DNA from: an uncultured Pseudomonadota bacterium
GTDB taxonomy: Bacteria; Pseudomonadota; Gammaproteobacteria; Methylococcales; Methylomonadaceae
Direction: 5' to 3'
Length of the DNA stretch: 14,650 nt
Assembly: GCA_903902945.1 (NCBI GenBank)
Contig: CAIUWU010000020.1
Span: 1-14,650 of the forward strand
In this document: one piece after another, positions 7,801-14,397 of the stretch
Numbering within the stretch: position 1 is the stretch's first letter
How the letters are laid out: the number at the start of each line of letters is the position of its first letter
Notes under the pieces: generated by a model
Told to the model about the DNA's origin: nothing
Seen by the model: the letters and a program-made list of their open reading frames with translations, nothing else
Database searches by the model: none
Position numbers and translations under genes: made by a program

Positions 7801-8519
7801 GCCAGATAGTAAGGATTGACGGCTTCGCGGCCCTGAAAATAAACATCAGGGTTTTGTGCGGTACCGCGCATTTGCGGTTGGTCGGGTGTCAAGGCGCGGC
7901 TACGGTGAGCATTAAGCCACTCCGGTTTGATCATTGCCCGCAACACCTCATCAGGCAGTTGCAGGAGTTTGGCGACTTCATGGGAAGTTCTGAAACCATC
8001 AAAAAAATGCATGAAAGGTAGCCGGCTTTCCAAGCTCACCGCATGAGCGAGCAAGGCAAAATCATGAACTTCTTGCGGCGAATTGGAGCAGAGCATCGCA
8101 AAGCCGGTCATCCGTGCCGACATGACATCACTATGATCGCCAAAAATCGACAGACCCTGACAGGCCAGGGAACGTGCGGCAATATGAAACACGGTTGCGG
8201 TTAGTTCACCGGCAATTTTGTACATATTCGGCAGCATCAGCAGCAGGCCTTGCGATGCGGTAAAGGTGGTTGCCAATGCACCGGCTTGCAGAGCACCGTG
8301 GATAGTGCCGGCGGCACCACCTTCGCTTTGCATTTCAATGACTTTGGGAACTGTGCCCCAGAGATTAGATTGATGCCTGGATGACCATTCATCGGCCCAT
8401 TCGCCCATTGCGGATGACGGTGTTATGGGATAAATGGCGATAACTTCGTTGAGTTTATGAGCAATATGTGCGGCGGCTTGATTACCATCGATGATGACGC
8501 TGACTGGCGGTGTTTGCAT
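4878..8519 (-). CDS. nifJ: Pyruvate:ferredoxin (flavodoxin) oxidoreductase
   Basis: This single-chain PFOR (1213 aa) oxidises pyruvate with CoA to acetyl-CoA and CO2 in the cytoplasm, passing two low-potential electrons to ferredoxin or flavodoxin. Domains run in the usual order: pyruvate-binding N-terminal domains with YPITPSS (Thr33), MQSEGG (Glu66) and AARSLA (Arg116); a 2x[4Fe-4S] ferredoxin domain (Cys700/703/706/710 and Cys757/760/763/767); and the thiamine-diphosphate domain with GDGW (981-984) and YSNTGGQ (Asn1015). Cys831, Cys834, Cys859 and Cys1090 match the proximal-cluster cysteines of the Desulfovibrio africanus enzyme in spacing. All key catalytic residues are present, so it should be active. 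The ATG at 8519 has an AAAGG site 6 nt upstream; an in-frame ATG at 8552 has none. It sits about 50 nt after the HIT gene and overlaps the DHOD-like gene. Confidence 0.96.
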   Translation of the reverse strand: MQTPPVSVIIDGNQAAAHIAHKLNEVIAIYPITPSSAMGEWADEWSSRHQSNLWGTVPKVIEMQSEGGAAGTIHGALQAGALATTFTASQGLLLMLPNMYKIAGELTATVFHIAARSLACQGLSIFGDHSDVMSARMTGFAMLCSNSPQEVHDFALLAHAVSLESRLPFMHFFDGFRTSHEVAKLLQLPDEVLRAMIKPEWLNAHRSRALTPDQPQMRGTAQNPDVYFQGREAVNPYYLALPALMQQAMDKFASLTGRQYRIYEYSGAADAERVLVVMGSAAETVTETLEYLNRQGQKLGLLKVRLYRPFDAGALVAALPASCRKIAVLDRTKEPGSDGEPLYKDVLTAVVQAFAAGQHFAQLPAVVGGRYGLSSKEFTPGMVKAVFDNLAQAQPKNGFTIGIDDDVCHTSLTWDTKFRTDAHDHTFQALFYGLGSDGTVSANKNSIKIIGEATDSYAQGYFVYDSKKSGAITVSHLRFGSEPIRSTYLIGEHDANFIACHQPQFLGRYDMLSNAADNAVFLLNSPVPTTEVWNSLPLDTQQQMLAKNIRFYVIDAYDVAAKTGMGKRINTIMQTCFFAISGVLPQEQAINAIKHAVEKTYSKKGQRIVELNFKAIDETLASLKAVSLPGQTSSDQRIQVRVDQSAPDFVRNITARLIAGHGDQLPVSAMPVDGTFPTGTAAYEKRNLALQIPVWETDLCTQCGKCAMVCPHAAIRSKIYPTSQISNPPATFKHTPVLGKDFPQDLSISYQVAPEDCTGCSLCVDICPIRDKSNASRKALNMSHQAPLRRHEAENWQYFLALPEYDRTKLKTNTIKGAMVLQPLFEFSGACVGCGETPYIKLASQLFGDRMIVANATGCSSIYGGNLPTTPWSKNSQGRGPAWSNSLFEDNAEFGLGMRVAIDKQTQHASELLESLTPQLGEDLVTAILSADQSDEAGIYDQRQRITSLKQRLADCRGDAADQLMPLADYLCKKSVWIIGGDGWAYDIGYGGLDHVLASGQNVNILVLDTEVYSNTGGQNSKATPLGAVAKFAAAGKPNAKKDLALLAMDYGNVYVAHVAYAGKDTQTLNAFLEAEAHDGPSIIIAYSPCIAHGVDLSNNHRQQNLAVKSGHWPLFRFDPGKIAQGKNPMHLDSAEPSIPYRDFVMTETRFNMLWQSNPEAAEGFLQQAQRDVNNRYRFYKQLSELDWNQGNSAAAIKTQLTIATDTQEHTHG

Positions 8520-8569
8520 AACGAACCTTTGGCTGGAATTGTTGCCTATCATATATCGGTTTTATGACA

Positions 8570-8995
8570 TTATTTTGCGGTAAAGCAAGATTTGAGAGCC
8601 TGTTGCAGGGCGGCAATCTGTAATTGTGCCTGATCATGCCGATAAGGGGAGGGCGGGAATTTCCCCCAGATTGGCGCAGGCCAAGCTACATCGGATGTAA
8701 ATCGGCAGACATGATGCAGATGCAATTGCGGAACCAGATTACCGATGGCAGCGATATTGAGCTTATCAGGCTGATAGAGCGCTTGTAATTGTTCGGCCAG
8801 GCTGCAGGATTCAGACAGTAATTGCTGGCGATCAGCCTGATCAAGCTGATAAATTTCACTAAGCTCAGCGCGTCTGGGTACCAGAATAAACCATGGATAC
8901 TGGCTGTCATTCATCATCAACAAGTCACACAGGGGCAGGCTAGCTACAGGGTAACAGTCTTGTGCCAAGCGCGGGTGAAGCTGAAAGTTAGTCAT
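8570..8995 (-). CDS. HIT-family nucleotide-binding hydrolase or transferase
   Basis: This 141-aa protein belongs to the histidine-triad superfamily, whose members hydrolyse or transfer nucleotidyl groups from dinucleoside polyphosphates or related compounds. The active-site segment is VPQLHLHHVCRF (88-99). His92 corresponds to the nucleophile and His94 to the last His of the H-x-H-x-H triad, while the first triad position is Gln90. A Gln there occurs in a proteobacterial branch of HIT proteins. The N-terminal half has the expected strand pattern (WFILVPRR). The ATG at 8995 is chosen because GGA lies 7 nt upstream and the length fits the family. In-frame upstream starts at 9052 and 9124 would run into the divergent gene's promoter or coding region. 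It reads into nifJ about 50 nt downstream, so it could be cotranscribed with it. The specific substrate cannot be told. Confidence 0.82.
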   Translation of the reverse strand: MTNFQLHPRLAQDCYPVASLPLCDLLMMNDSQYPWFILVPRRAELSEIYQLDQADRQQLLSESCSLAEQLQALYQPDKLNIAAIGNLVPQLHLHHVCRFTSDVAWPAPIWGKFPPSPYRHDQAQLQIAALQQALKSCFTAK

Positions 8996-9010
8996 TACAA
9001 ATTCCAAAGT

Positions 9011-9063
9011 TTGAGTCCAAAGGCAAAATGTTGATAATACGAACCTTCCCATAATAACAACAA
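9011..9063. promoter_or_regulatory. Candidate overlapping divergent promoters sharing a -10 region
   Basis: For the rightward gene, TTGAGT (9011-9016) and GATAAT (9033-9038) are separated by 16 nt, giving a start near 9045. For the leftward HIT gene, the minus strand shows TTGTTG (9063-9058) and TATTAT (9039-9034) with an 18-nt spacer, giving a start near 9027. The two -10 boxes lie on the same bases. This is a consensus match only. Confidence 0.35.
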
Positions 9064-9080
9064 TTCGATTCAGGTGTTTT

Positions 9081-10130
9081 GTGTCCACAGTCGCCCATGT
9101 TTCTGCCGCACCGCAGCCCGTCAACCCCCTAAAAGTCTCATTTGGTTTTTTATTGAGTTTATATGCGGTGATACCGTTGTGTCTGCTGATGCAGTTACTG
9201 GATCGTTATGGGTTTGATTATGCGTTGCGGGATAGTTTGCCCAGTAGTCCGGGGCATTTTTTGCTGTTTCAGTTGCTGTTCGGAACACCGCATATCATTG
9301 CCAGTAATCTGCTGATTGTCAGTCATAAAGACTATCTGTCTGTTTTTAAAACTAAACTGTTGCTGATGACGGCTTTTATCGCGCTGTTTTTCGGGGTGGG
9401 CAGTGTGTTTATTCCGTACCGGGCGCTTTATATCCTGACGGCTTGCTGGACGGTTTATCACGTTTTAAAGCAGCAGCATGGTATTGCTAAAGCGGTATGC
9501 AAACTGCCGCCAATCGCTTTTAATCTACAGGTGGCACTCAGTGTCAGCGCCGGAATATTTGTTTATCTGGGTATTTTTCTGAAAAATTCGTTAACGCCCG
9601 AACAGGCTCAACTGGTCTGGATACTGGCCGTAGTATTGAGTGCGGTATTAACGATCAGCAGCGCTTTTTGCCAGCGGTATATCGATAACCGGCAAGGCCG
9701 TTATTTTTTATGGGCCAATACCTTGCTGGTTGTTATCAGTTGTTATTTGTACGGGCAGCAATATTATTTTCTGGCGATTCTGATGCCGAGACTGGTGCAT
9801 GACATTACAGCCTATAGCTTTTATGTGACGCATGATTACAACCGTCATGGACAGACGGCTGATCGGCATATTTTATATCGTAATGCCAAAGCGATCGGCG
9901 TACCGATTGTGGTGGTATTGCCGCTGTTGTCGCTGTTGCTGACTTATCTGTTGCAGGCTTATGGTGATCAGGCAATTAATCTGATCACGCAGACCTTGTT
10001 CGCCAAGGATGTGTATAAAGCGGTCACCTTAGGACTGTTCGGTTATCTGGCGTTGATGCATTACTACACGGAAGCCTTTGTCTGGTCGGCAGGCTCGCCG
10101 TTGCGACAGTTTATTTACTTCAAAAAATGA
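9081..10130 (+). CDS. Uncharacterised histidine-rich polytopic membrane protein
   Basis: This 349-aa protein has about eight or nine hydrophobic segments (about 19-40, 60-79, 89-111, 114-129, 147-167, 175-196, 210-245, 272-293, 312-330). I do not recognise a named family. Conspicuous polar motifs sit in or next to the membrane segments: FGTPHIIAS (His71), YHVLKQQHGI (His127, His133), VHDITAY (His240, Asp241), THDYNRH (His251, Asp252, His256) and HYYTEAFVW (His327, Glu331). Intramembrane His with Asp/Glu is how membrane-bound di-metal oxygenases and desaturases, and Brp/Blh-type proteins, hold iron. A metal-dependent membrane enzyme is thus a reasonable guess, but no reaction can be assigned. 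The GTG start has an AGG 6 nt upstream, and no in-frame ATG lies nearby. It is divergent from the HIT gene and ends about 140 nt before the lipoprotein gene. Confidence 0.75.
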   Translation: MSTVAHVSAAPQPVNPLKVSFGFLLSLYAVIPLCLLMQLLDRYGFDYALRDSLPSSPGHFLLFQLLFGTPHIIASNLLIVSHKDYLSVFKTKLLLMTAFIALFFGVGSVFIPYRALYILTACWTVYHVLKQQHGIAKAVCKLPPIAFNLQVALSVSAGIFVYLGIFLKNSLTPEQAQLVWILAVVLSAVLTISSAFCQRYIDNRQGRYFLWANTLLVVISCYLYGQQYYFLAILMPRLVHDITAYSFYVTHDYNRHGQTADRHILYRNAKAIGVPIVVVLPLLSLLLTYLLQAYGDQAINLITQTLFAKDVYKAVTLGLFGYLALMHYYTEAFVWSAGSPLRQFIYFKK

Positions 10131-10272
10131 TAAACAGTGAGGGCTGGTTACAGGAAGTGGTTCCAGCTTATTAGGTTATTTAACATAATATACATTATGC
10201 GAAGTTATAAAAGGGTACTAAAAGCTGTGCCAGCGTGTAAACTGTGCCGCATTATTCATCACTTTTATCGCT

Positions 10273-11520
10273 ATGCAAAACAAACTACTTTATTCATTGC
10301 TAATGATTGTGTTGTCGATGGCTTCAGGATGTTCTGGTATTAGTAAAGGTATTACCGAAGCAATCATGGAAAAACAGGATGTTGAGGATACGCGGATTTG
10401 TGAGGTCTGGGGTGAAAGATTCAGCGGACTGAAAAAACAGCTCGAACATCCTGAACGTAAAATGAAAGTATTGATGGTGCATGGTGTCGGTAATCATTTG
10501 CCGGGTTATTCCACCCAGTTTCTGGAAAAACTGGCTAAAGAGCTGGATTTGTCGGTCATGGCCAAAAGCCCTAAAAACATTAGCCTGGCTGATCCCAAGC
10601 ATCCCGATAAAAAACTGGGCAATTTGCGCATCAATCGCTACCTGAATGCCAGTAAAGACCAGGAGCTGATGTTTTACGAATTGACCTGGTCGGAAATCAC
10701 CGCCAAAGATAAAGAAATTTTGTCATTTGATAATTCCGGCGAACAATCATTCCGGCGTGCCGAAGTGAACGATTTATTGAAAAAATTCTCCAATGACACC
10801 GGGCCCGATCCGATTATTTATCTGGGCGAAAAACGCGAAGATATTCTGGTGGCCTTTGCGCAGTCGTTTTGCTGGATGATCAGCGGCGACTGGAATTCTT
10901 TGCCGGATGATACGCATCGCGTCTGTTCGTCTAAAAATGTCACGCCTTTGTATACCGACAGCTACGCTTTCGTTTCGCACAGTTTGGGCAGTCGGATTAC
11001 GATTGATGGCTTGCAACGGATTGCTTCGATTCTGACCAATGGCGATACGGCATCCTATTACACGGCGGTTGCTAATGTCATGAAAAACAAGGAAGTTCCG
11101 ATTTACATGATGTCAAATCAGCTGCCCATGTTGCAGCTGGGCAGAATCATGCCGGAAGTGACCAATCAGCGTTCCGCTTACTGCACGGAAACCGGCGAAA
11201 GATACGCCGAGCGGATGGTGGCTAAAACGCCGATCATTGCCTTTAGTGACCCCAATGACTTGCTTAGTTACGCGATTCCTCACGATTATGTAAATAAATA
11301 TCTCGATTCGCGACTCTGTATCGATGTTACCAATGTCCATATCAATGTTGCCAAAGTTTATGATGCCTTTGGTCTGGGAAAACTGGCTAATCCTATGGAT
11401 GCGCATATCGGTTATGACACTGATGATCGTGTGGTGGGAATGATCGCCAAAGGCATAGGTACAGACAAGGCGTCCGAGTTGGTGAAACAGCGTTGTCATT
11501 TGATTGAAACCATAGAATAA
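10273..11520 (+). CDS. Lipoprotein with alpha/beta-hydrolase-like fold
   Basis: This 415-aa protein begins with a short lipoprotein signal peptide; the lipobox is Ala-Ser-Gly-Cys with Cys20 as the lipidated residue. It should therefore be anchored to the envelope, probably the outer membrane. The rest looks like a lipase or esterase fold: a strand followed by VHGVGNH (His70-Gly71, oxyanion region), a nucleophile elbow FVSHSLGS (Ser237, a GxSxG variant with Ser in the first Gly position), an acidic SDPNDLLSY loop (Asp326/Asp329), and a C-terminal AHIGY (His378). These could form a Ser-Asp-His triad. The substrate is unknown. The ATG lacks a clear Shine-Dalgarno, but a later in-frame ATG would leave too short a signal peptide. 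It is separated from feoA by about 95 nt carrying a Fur-regulated-type promoter, so it is probably not in that operon. Confidence 0.78.
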   Translation: MQNKLLYSLLMIVLSMASGCSGISKGITEAIMEKQDVEDTRICEVWGERFSGLKKQLEHPERKMKVLMVHGVGNHLPGYSTQFLEKLAKELDLSVMAKSPKNISLADPKHPDKKLGNLRINRYLNASKDQELMFYELTWSEITAKDKEILSFDNSGEQSFRRAEVNDLLKKFSNDTGPDPIIYLGEKREDILVAFAQSFCWMISGDWNSLPDDTHRVCSSKNVTPLYTDSYAFVSHSLGSRITIDGLQRIASILTNGDTASYYTAVANVMKNKEVPIYMMSNQLPMLQLGRIMPEVTNQRSAYCTETGERYAERMVAKTPIIAFSDPNDLLSYAIPHDYVNKYLDSRLCIDVTNVHINVAKVYDAFGLGKLANPMDAHIGYDTDDRVVGMIAKGIGTDKASELVKQRCHLIETIE

Positions 11521-11535
11521 AGCCCTTAACTGATA

Positions 11536-11564
11536 CTGTCACAATAGCAGCGATGTGCTATATT
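11536..11564 (+). promoter_or_regulatory. Candidate sigma70 promoter of feoABC
   Basis: CTGTCA (11536-11541) and TATATT (11559-11564) are 17 nt apart, with a TGC extended -10 just before the -10 box. Transcription would start near 11571, leaving a leader of about 45 nt before the feoA ATG. Confidence 0.5.
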
Positions 11565-11568
11565 GCGG

Positions 11569-11587
11569 CTTAATGAGAACCATTATT
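11569..11587 (+). promoter_or_regulatory. Fur-box-like operator at the feoABC transcription start
   Basis: The 19-bp site CTTAATGAGAACCATTATT matches 14 of 19 positions of the classical Fur consensus and lies just downstream of the candidate -10. Iron-loaded Fur bound here would block transcription, the usual control for feo operons. Confidence 0.6.
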
Positions 11588-11616
11588 AATTATTGATTAA
11601 TGTTGCCAATCAAAGT

Positions 11617-11850
11617 ATGCCGACTTCTTTAAAAAATCTGTCTGTCGGGGATTCCGGACGCATCATTGGCTTTGACCAATCAGGCGGCGTTTATCGTAAA
11701 AAACTGCTGGCAATGGGCTTGACTCCGGGTACGCCTTTTACAGTGACCCGCTTCGCGCCTATGGGTGATCCGGTTGAAATCAAGGTTCGCGGCTTTGCCC
11801 TTTCACTGCGCAAAGCGGAAGCTTCCGTGTTGTTAATCGAGAAAATATGA
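11617..11850 (+). CDS. feoA: Ferrous iron transport protein A
   Basis: FeoA is a small cytoplasmic SH3-like protein that associates with FeoB and is needed for full Fe(II) uptake. The 77-aa product shows the family layout: LKNLSVGDSGRIIGF, RKKLLAMGLTPGTPFTVTRFAPMGDPVEIKVRGFALSLRK, and a final hydrophobic strand. Length is close to that of the E. coli protein (75 aa). The ATG at 11617 gives the usual N-terminus; only a weak AAAG lies upstream. An in-frame TTG at 11593 would add eight residues and is less likely. The stop codon overlaps the feoB start as ATGA. Confidence 0.93.
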   Translation: MPTSLKNLSVGDSGRIIGFDQSGGVYRKKLLAMGLTPGTPFTVTRFAPMGDPVEIKVRGFALSLRKAEASVLLIEKI

Positions 11851-14147
11851 CTATCGATTTTACTGTCGGGGTTGTCGGTAATCCCAATTGTGGCAAAACC
11901 ACCCTCTTTAATGTTCTGACCGGCTCCAAGCAGCAAGTTGGTAACTGGCCTGGGGTTACGGTCGAGAAAAAAAGCGGTCATTATCGCCATGACAATCTGA
12001 GCATTCATCTGGTGGATCTGCCCGGTACCTATTCGCTGGAATCCGATGATGACAGTGTTTCGCTCGATGAAAAAATTGCCCGTGATTATGTCGCTTCCCG
12101 TCAGGCTGACCTCATCATTAACATCATCGATGCCGCCAATATCGAACGTAATCTGTACCTGACTTCGCAGTTGATTGAAATGCAGGTGCCGATGATGGTA
12201 GTGCTGAATATGATGGATGCCGTTAAAAAGCGCGGTATCAAAATCGATCTGCAACTACTGGCTGCAAAACTAGGTTGTCCGGTGGTGGGGGTTTCAGCTG
12301 CAACCGGTTCAGGCATCAAAACCCTGCGCGATACCATCAATCAGGCCTGTCACGCCTCCCCTGTTCCGACTCTGGTAGTTGAATATGTGCCGGCAATTGA
12401 AACGGCTGTCAGTCAGCTAAAGCCTTACTTGCAGTCGCTCGATTACGATAGCCGCTGGCTGGCGCTGCGTTTGCTGGAAAACGACACGCTGGCCCGGCAG
12501 TTATGTCCGGATCAGGCCAGACAGTTTGTCGAACCATTACGTATCAGCATTGAAACCGAAACCCAAGACGAAATTGACATTCTGGCTGCCGATGCCCGTT
12601 ATGGTTTGGTTAATCAGTTAGTGCAGGCAACGGTCTGCAAGCTTAATGAAGTCTCCCGCAGTACCACCGACAAAATCGATAGCATTGTCCTCAACCGCTT
12701 TTTGGGTATACCGGTATTCTTGCTGGTGATGTATTGCATGTTTATGTTTACCATCAATGTTGGCAGTGCTTTTGTTGATTTCTTTGATAAAGCCGTTGGC
12801 GCTTTATTGGTCGATGGGGTTGAGCAGTTACTAAGTCACTGGCAGTGGCCGGGTTGGCTGGTGGTCCTGATCAGTCAGGGGCTTGGCGGCGGTATTCAGG
12901 TGGTTGCGACCTTTATTCCGATTGTCGGCTTTTTGTTTATATTTTTGTCGATGCTGGAAGACTCTGGCTATATGTCGCGAGCGGCTTTTGTGATTGATCG
13001 TTTGATGGCGGTGATCGGTTTGCCTGGCAAATCGTTTGTACCAATGATCGTCGGTTTCGGCTGCAATGTGCCGGCGATCATCGCTACCCGGACTCTGGAT
13101 AACGCTCGCGACCGGATTCTGACCAATTTGATGAATCCCTTTATGTCTTGTGGCGCTCGTCTGCCAGTGTATGCTTTGTTCGCGGCAGCGTTTTTTCCGG
13201 TAGGCGGTCAGAATCTGGTGTTTGGTCTGTATCTGTTTGGTATCGCCATTGCGGTCATGACCGGCCTGATCATGCGTCATACCTTGCTGCGTGGCGAACC
13301 TTCACCGTTTCTGATGGAACTGCCCTCTTATCACCTCCCTACTCTACAAGGTATTTACAGTAAAACCTGGGAGCGTCTGAAAGGCTTTATTGTCAATGCT
13401 GGCAAGCTGATCGTGCCTATGGTGCTGGTACTGAATCTGCTCAATTCATTGGGTAGCGATGGCAGTTTTGGGCGTGAAAACAGCGATCAGTCGGTTCTGA
13501 GTGAAATTGGTCGGACATTGACACCGTTATTTCAGCCTATGGGTATTCGCCATGATAACTGGCCTGCTACCGTGGGTATTTTTACCGGAGTACTGGCCAA
13601 GGAAGCCGTCGTTGGGACCCTGGATGCTTTATATAGTCAGATGGCCAGTGCTGGGCTATCCGAACCAAAACCGCCGTTTGATTTGCAGCAATCGTTGCGG
13701 GAAGCCTGTCAGACCGTGCCTGATAATTTAAAAGCACTGGCTGATAAACTGCTCGATCCTTTAGGTCTGAGTGTCGGCGATCTGGCTGATCAGTCAGTAG
13801 CGGCTGAACAACAGTCGGTGAAACTGGATACCTTTGCTGTGATGCAGGCGCAGTTTGATGGTCAGATAGGTGCTTTTGCCTATTTACTGTTTATTTTGCT
13901 GTATACGCCCTGTGTGGCGGCGACAGCAGCGATTTATAAAGAAACCACCCGTGGCTGGGCGATTTTTGTGGTGTGCTGGACTACCGGGATTGCTTATCTG
14001 ACGGCCACCATGTTTTATCAGGCGATGACTTATAACCAGCATCCGCTGTCATCGACCGGCTGGTTGTCCGGTCTGGGCTTGTTGTTTGCGGCGGTGGTTT
14101 ATGGCTTGCGTTTTGCAGGTAGCGACAATAAACGACTAGCACCATGA
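11847..14147 (+). CDS. feoB: Ferrous iron permease FeoB with GTPase domain
   Basis: FeoB is the inner-membrane Fe(II) transporter of the Feo system. The 766-aa product has an N-terminal G domain with all signature motifs: GNPNCGKT (G1, 11-18), Thr38 (G2), DLPG (G3, 57-60), NMMD (G4, 121-124) and SAA (G5, 150-152). A helical guanine-dissociation-inhibitor-like region (about 170-270) follows. The membrane part begins near residue 285 and contains the two gate domains, including the GFGCNVPAI and NPFMSCGARLPVYALF segments with conserved Cys, and GVLAKEAVVGTL. Length is close to E. coli FeoB (773 aa) and no defect is seen. It is translationally coupled to feoA and feoC by 4-bp ATGA overlaps. Regulation is probably by Fur from the promoter before feoA. 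Confidence 0.97.
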   Translation: MTIDFTVGVVGNPNCGKTTLFNVLTGSKQQVGNWPGVTVEKKSGHYRHDNLSIHLVDLPGTYSLESDDDSVSLDEKIARDYVASRQADLIINIIDAANIERNLYLTSQLIEMQVPMMVVLNMMDAVKKRGIKIDLQLLAAKLGCPVVGVSAATGSGIKTLRDTINQACHASPVPTLVVEYVPAIETAVSQLKPYLQSLDYDSRWLALRLLENDTLARQLCPDQARQFVEPLRISIETETQDEIDILAADARYGLVNQLVQATVCKLNEVSRSTTDKIDSIVLNRFLGIPVFLLVMYCMFMFTINVGSAFVDFFDKAVGALLVDGVEQLLSHWQWPGWLVVLISQGLGGGIQVVATFIPIVGFLFIFLSMLEDSGYMSRAAFVIDRLMAVIGLPGKSFVPMIVGFGCNVPAIIATRTLDNARDRILTNLMNPFMSCGARLPVYALFAAAFFPVGGQNLVFGLYLFGIAIAVMTGLIMRHTLLRGEPSPFLMELPSYHLPTLQGIYSKTWERLKGFIVNAGKLIVPMVLVLNLLNSLGSDGSFGRENSDQSVLSEIGRTLTPLFQPMGIRHDNWPATVGIFTGVLAKEAVVGTLDALYSQMASAGLSEPKPPFDLQQSLREACQTVPDNLKALADKLLDPLGLSVGDLADQSVAAEQQSVKLDTFAVMQAQFDGQIGAFAYLLFILLYTPCVAATAAIYKETTRGWAIFVVCWTTGIAYLTATMFYQAMTYNQHPLSSTGWLSGLGLLFAAVVYGLRFAGSDNKRLAP

Positions 14148-14371
14148 TTCTGTCAGAACTTCGTGATTACATTCGGCAGCAACAACGGGTCAGTCTGAAG
14201 AACTTGGCGCTGCATTTTCAGGTCGATGCTGATGCCTTGCGCGGCATGTTGAATAAGTGGGTCAGCAAAGGCAAAGTGCGTCGGCACAGGTCTGGCGGTG
14301 AAGCATGTGGTACCATTTGCTGTCAGTGCGACCCCTTACTGACCGAAATTTATGAATGGGCAGGTGACTGA
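14144..14371 (+). CDS. feoC: FeoC-like winged-helix protein
   Basis: This 75-aa protein has the FeoC layout: an N-terminal winged-helix region (LSELRDYIRQQQRVSLKNLA, then LRGMLNKWVSKGKVRR) and a short cysteine-rich wing. FeoC in Gammaproteobacteria binds the cytoplasmic part of FeoB, protects it from proteolysis, and can carry an oxygen-sensitive Fe-S cluster. Here the cysteines are Cys55, Cys59, Cys60 and Cys62, a tighter cluster than the CxxxxCxx(...)C spacing of enterobacterial FeoC, yet enough for a cluster. Its start overlaps the feoB stop as ATGA, so it is the third gene of the operon. Confidence 0.87.
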   Translation: MILSELRDYIRQQQRVSLKNLALHFQVDADALRGMLNKWVSKGKVRRHRSGGEACGTICCQCDPLLTEIYEWAGD

Positions 14372-14389
14372 GCAATCACGCCCCTGCCC
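14358..14389. terminator. Bidirectional terminator-like hairpin between convergent genes
   Basis: GGGCAGG (14358-14364) and CCTGCCC (14383-14389) form a perfect 7-bp GC-rich stem around an 18-nt loop. It overlaps the last codons of feoC and ends 8 nt before the convergent gene's stop. The sequence after it on the plus strand is only moderately T-rich, so efficiency is uncertain. Confidence 0.45.
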
Positions 14390-14397
14390 TAGTCTGA

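Noticed and set aside
8521..9047. ACGAACCTT occurs both just upstream of nifJ (8521-8529) and upstream of the HIT gene (9039-9047)
   Set aside because: It is only 9 bp, and one copy is simply the nifJ ribosome-binding region; chance is a sufficient explanation without conservation data.
10143..10167. Imperfect hairpin GCTGG...CCAGC after the membrane-protein gene as a terminator
   Set aside because: The stem is only 5 bp with a long loop and no T run follows directly.
10137..10343. 68-codon open frame between the membrane protein and the lipoprotein genes
   Set aside because: It overlaps the lipoprotein start in another frame, has no Shine-Dalgarno and an unremarkable composition; it looks like a chance frame.
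11691..12254. 187-codon frame on the minus strand across feoA and feoB
   Set aside because: It lies opposite two well-supported genes and has no recognisable domain; it is a codon-bias shadow.
12831..13280. 149-codon minus-strand frame inside feoB
   Set aside because: Low-complexity His/Gln/Arg-rich product typical of antisense shadows of a membrane protein gene.
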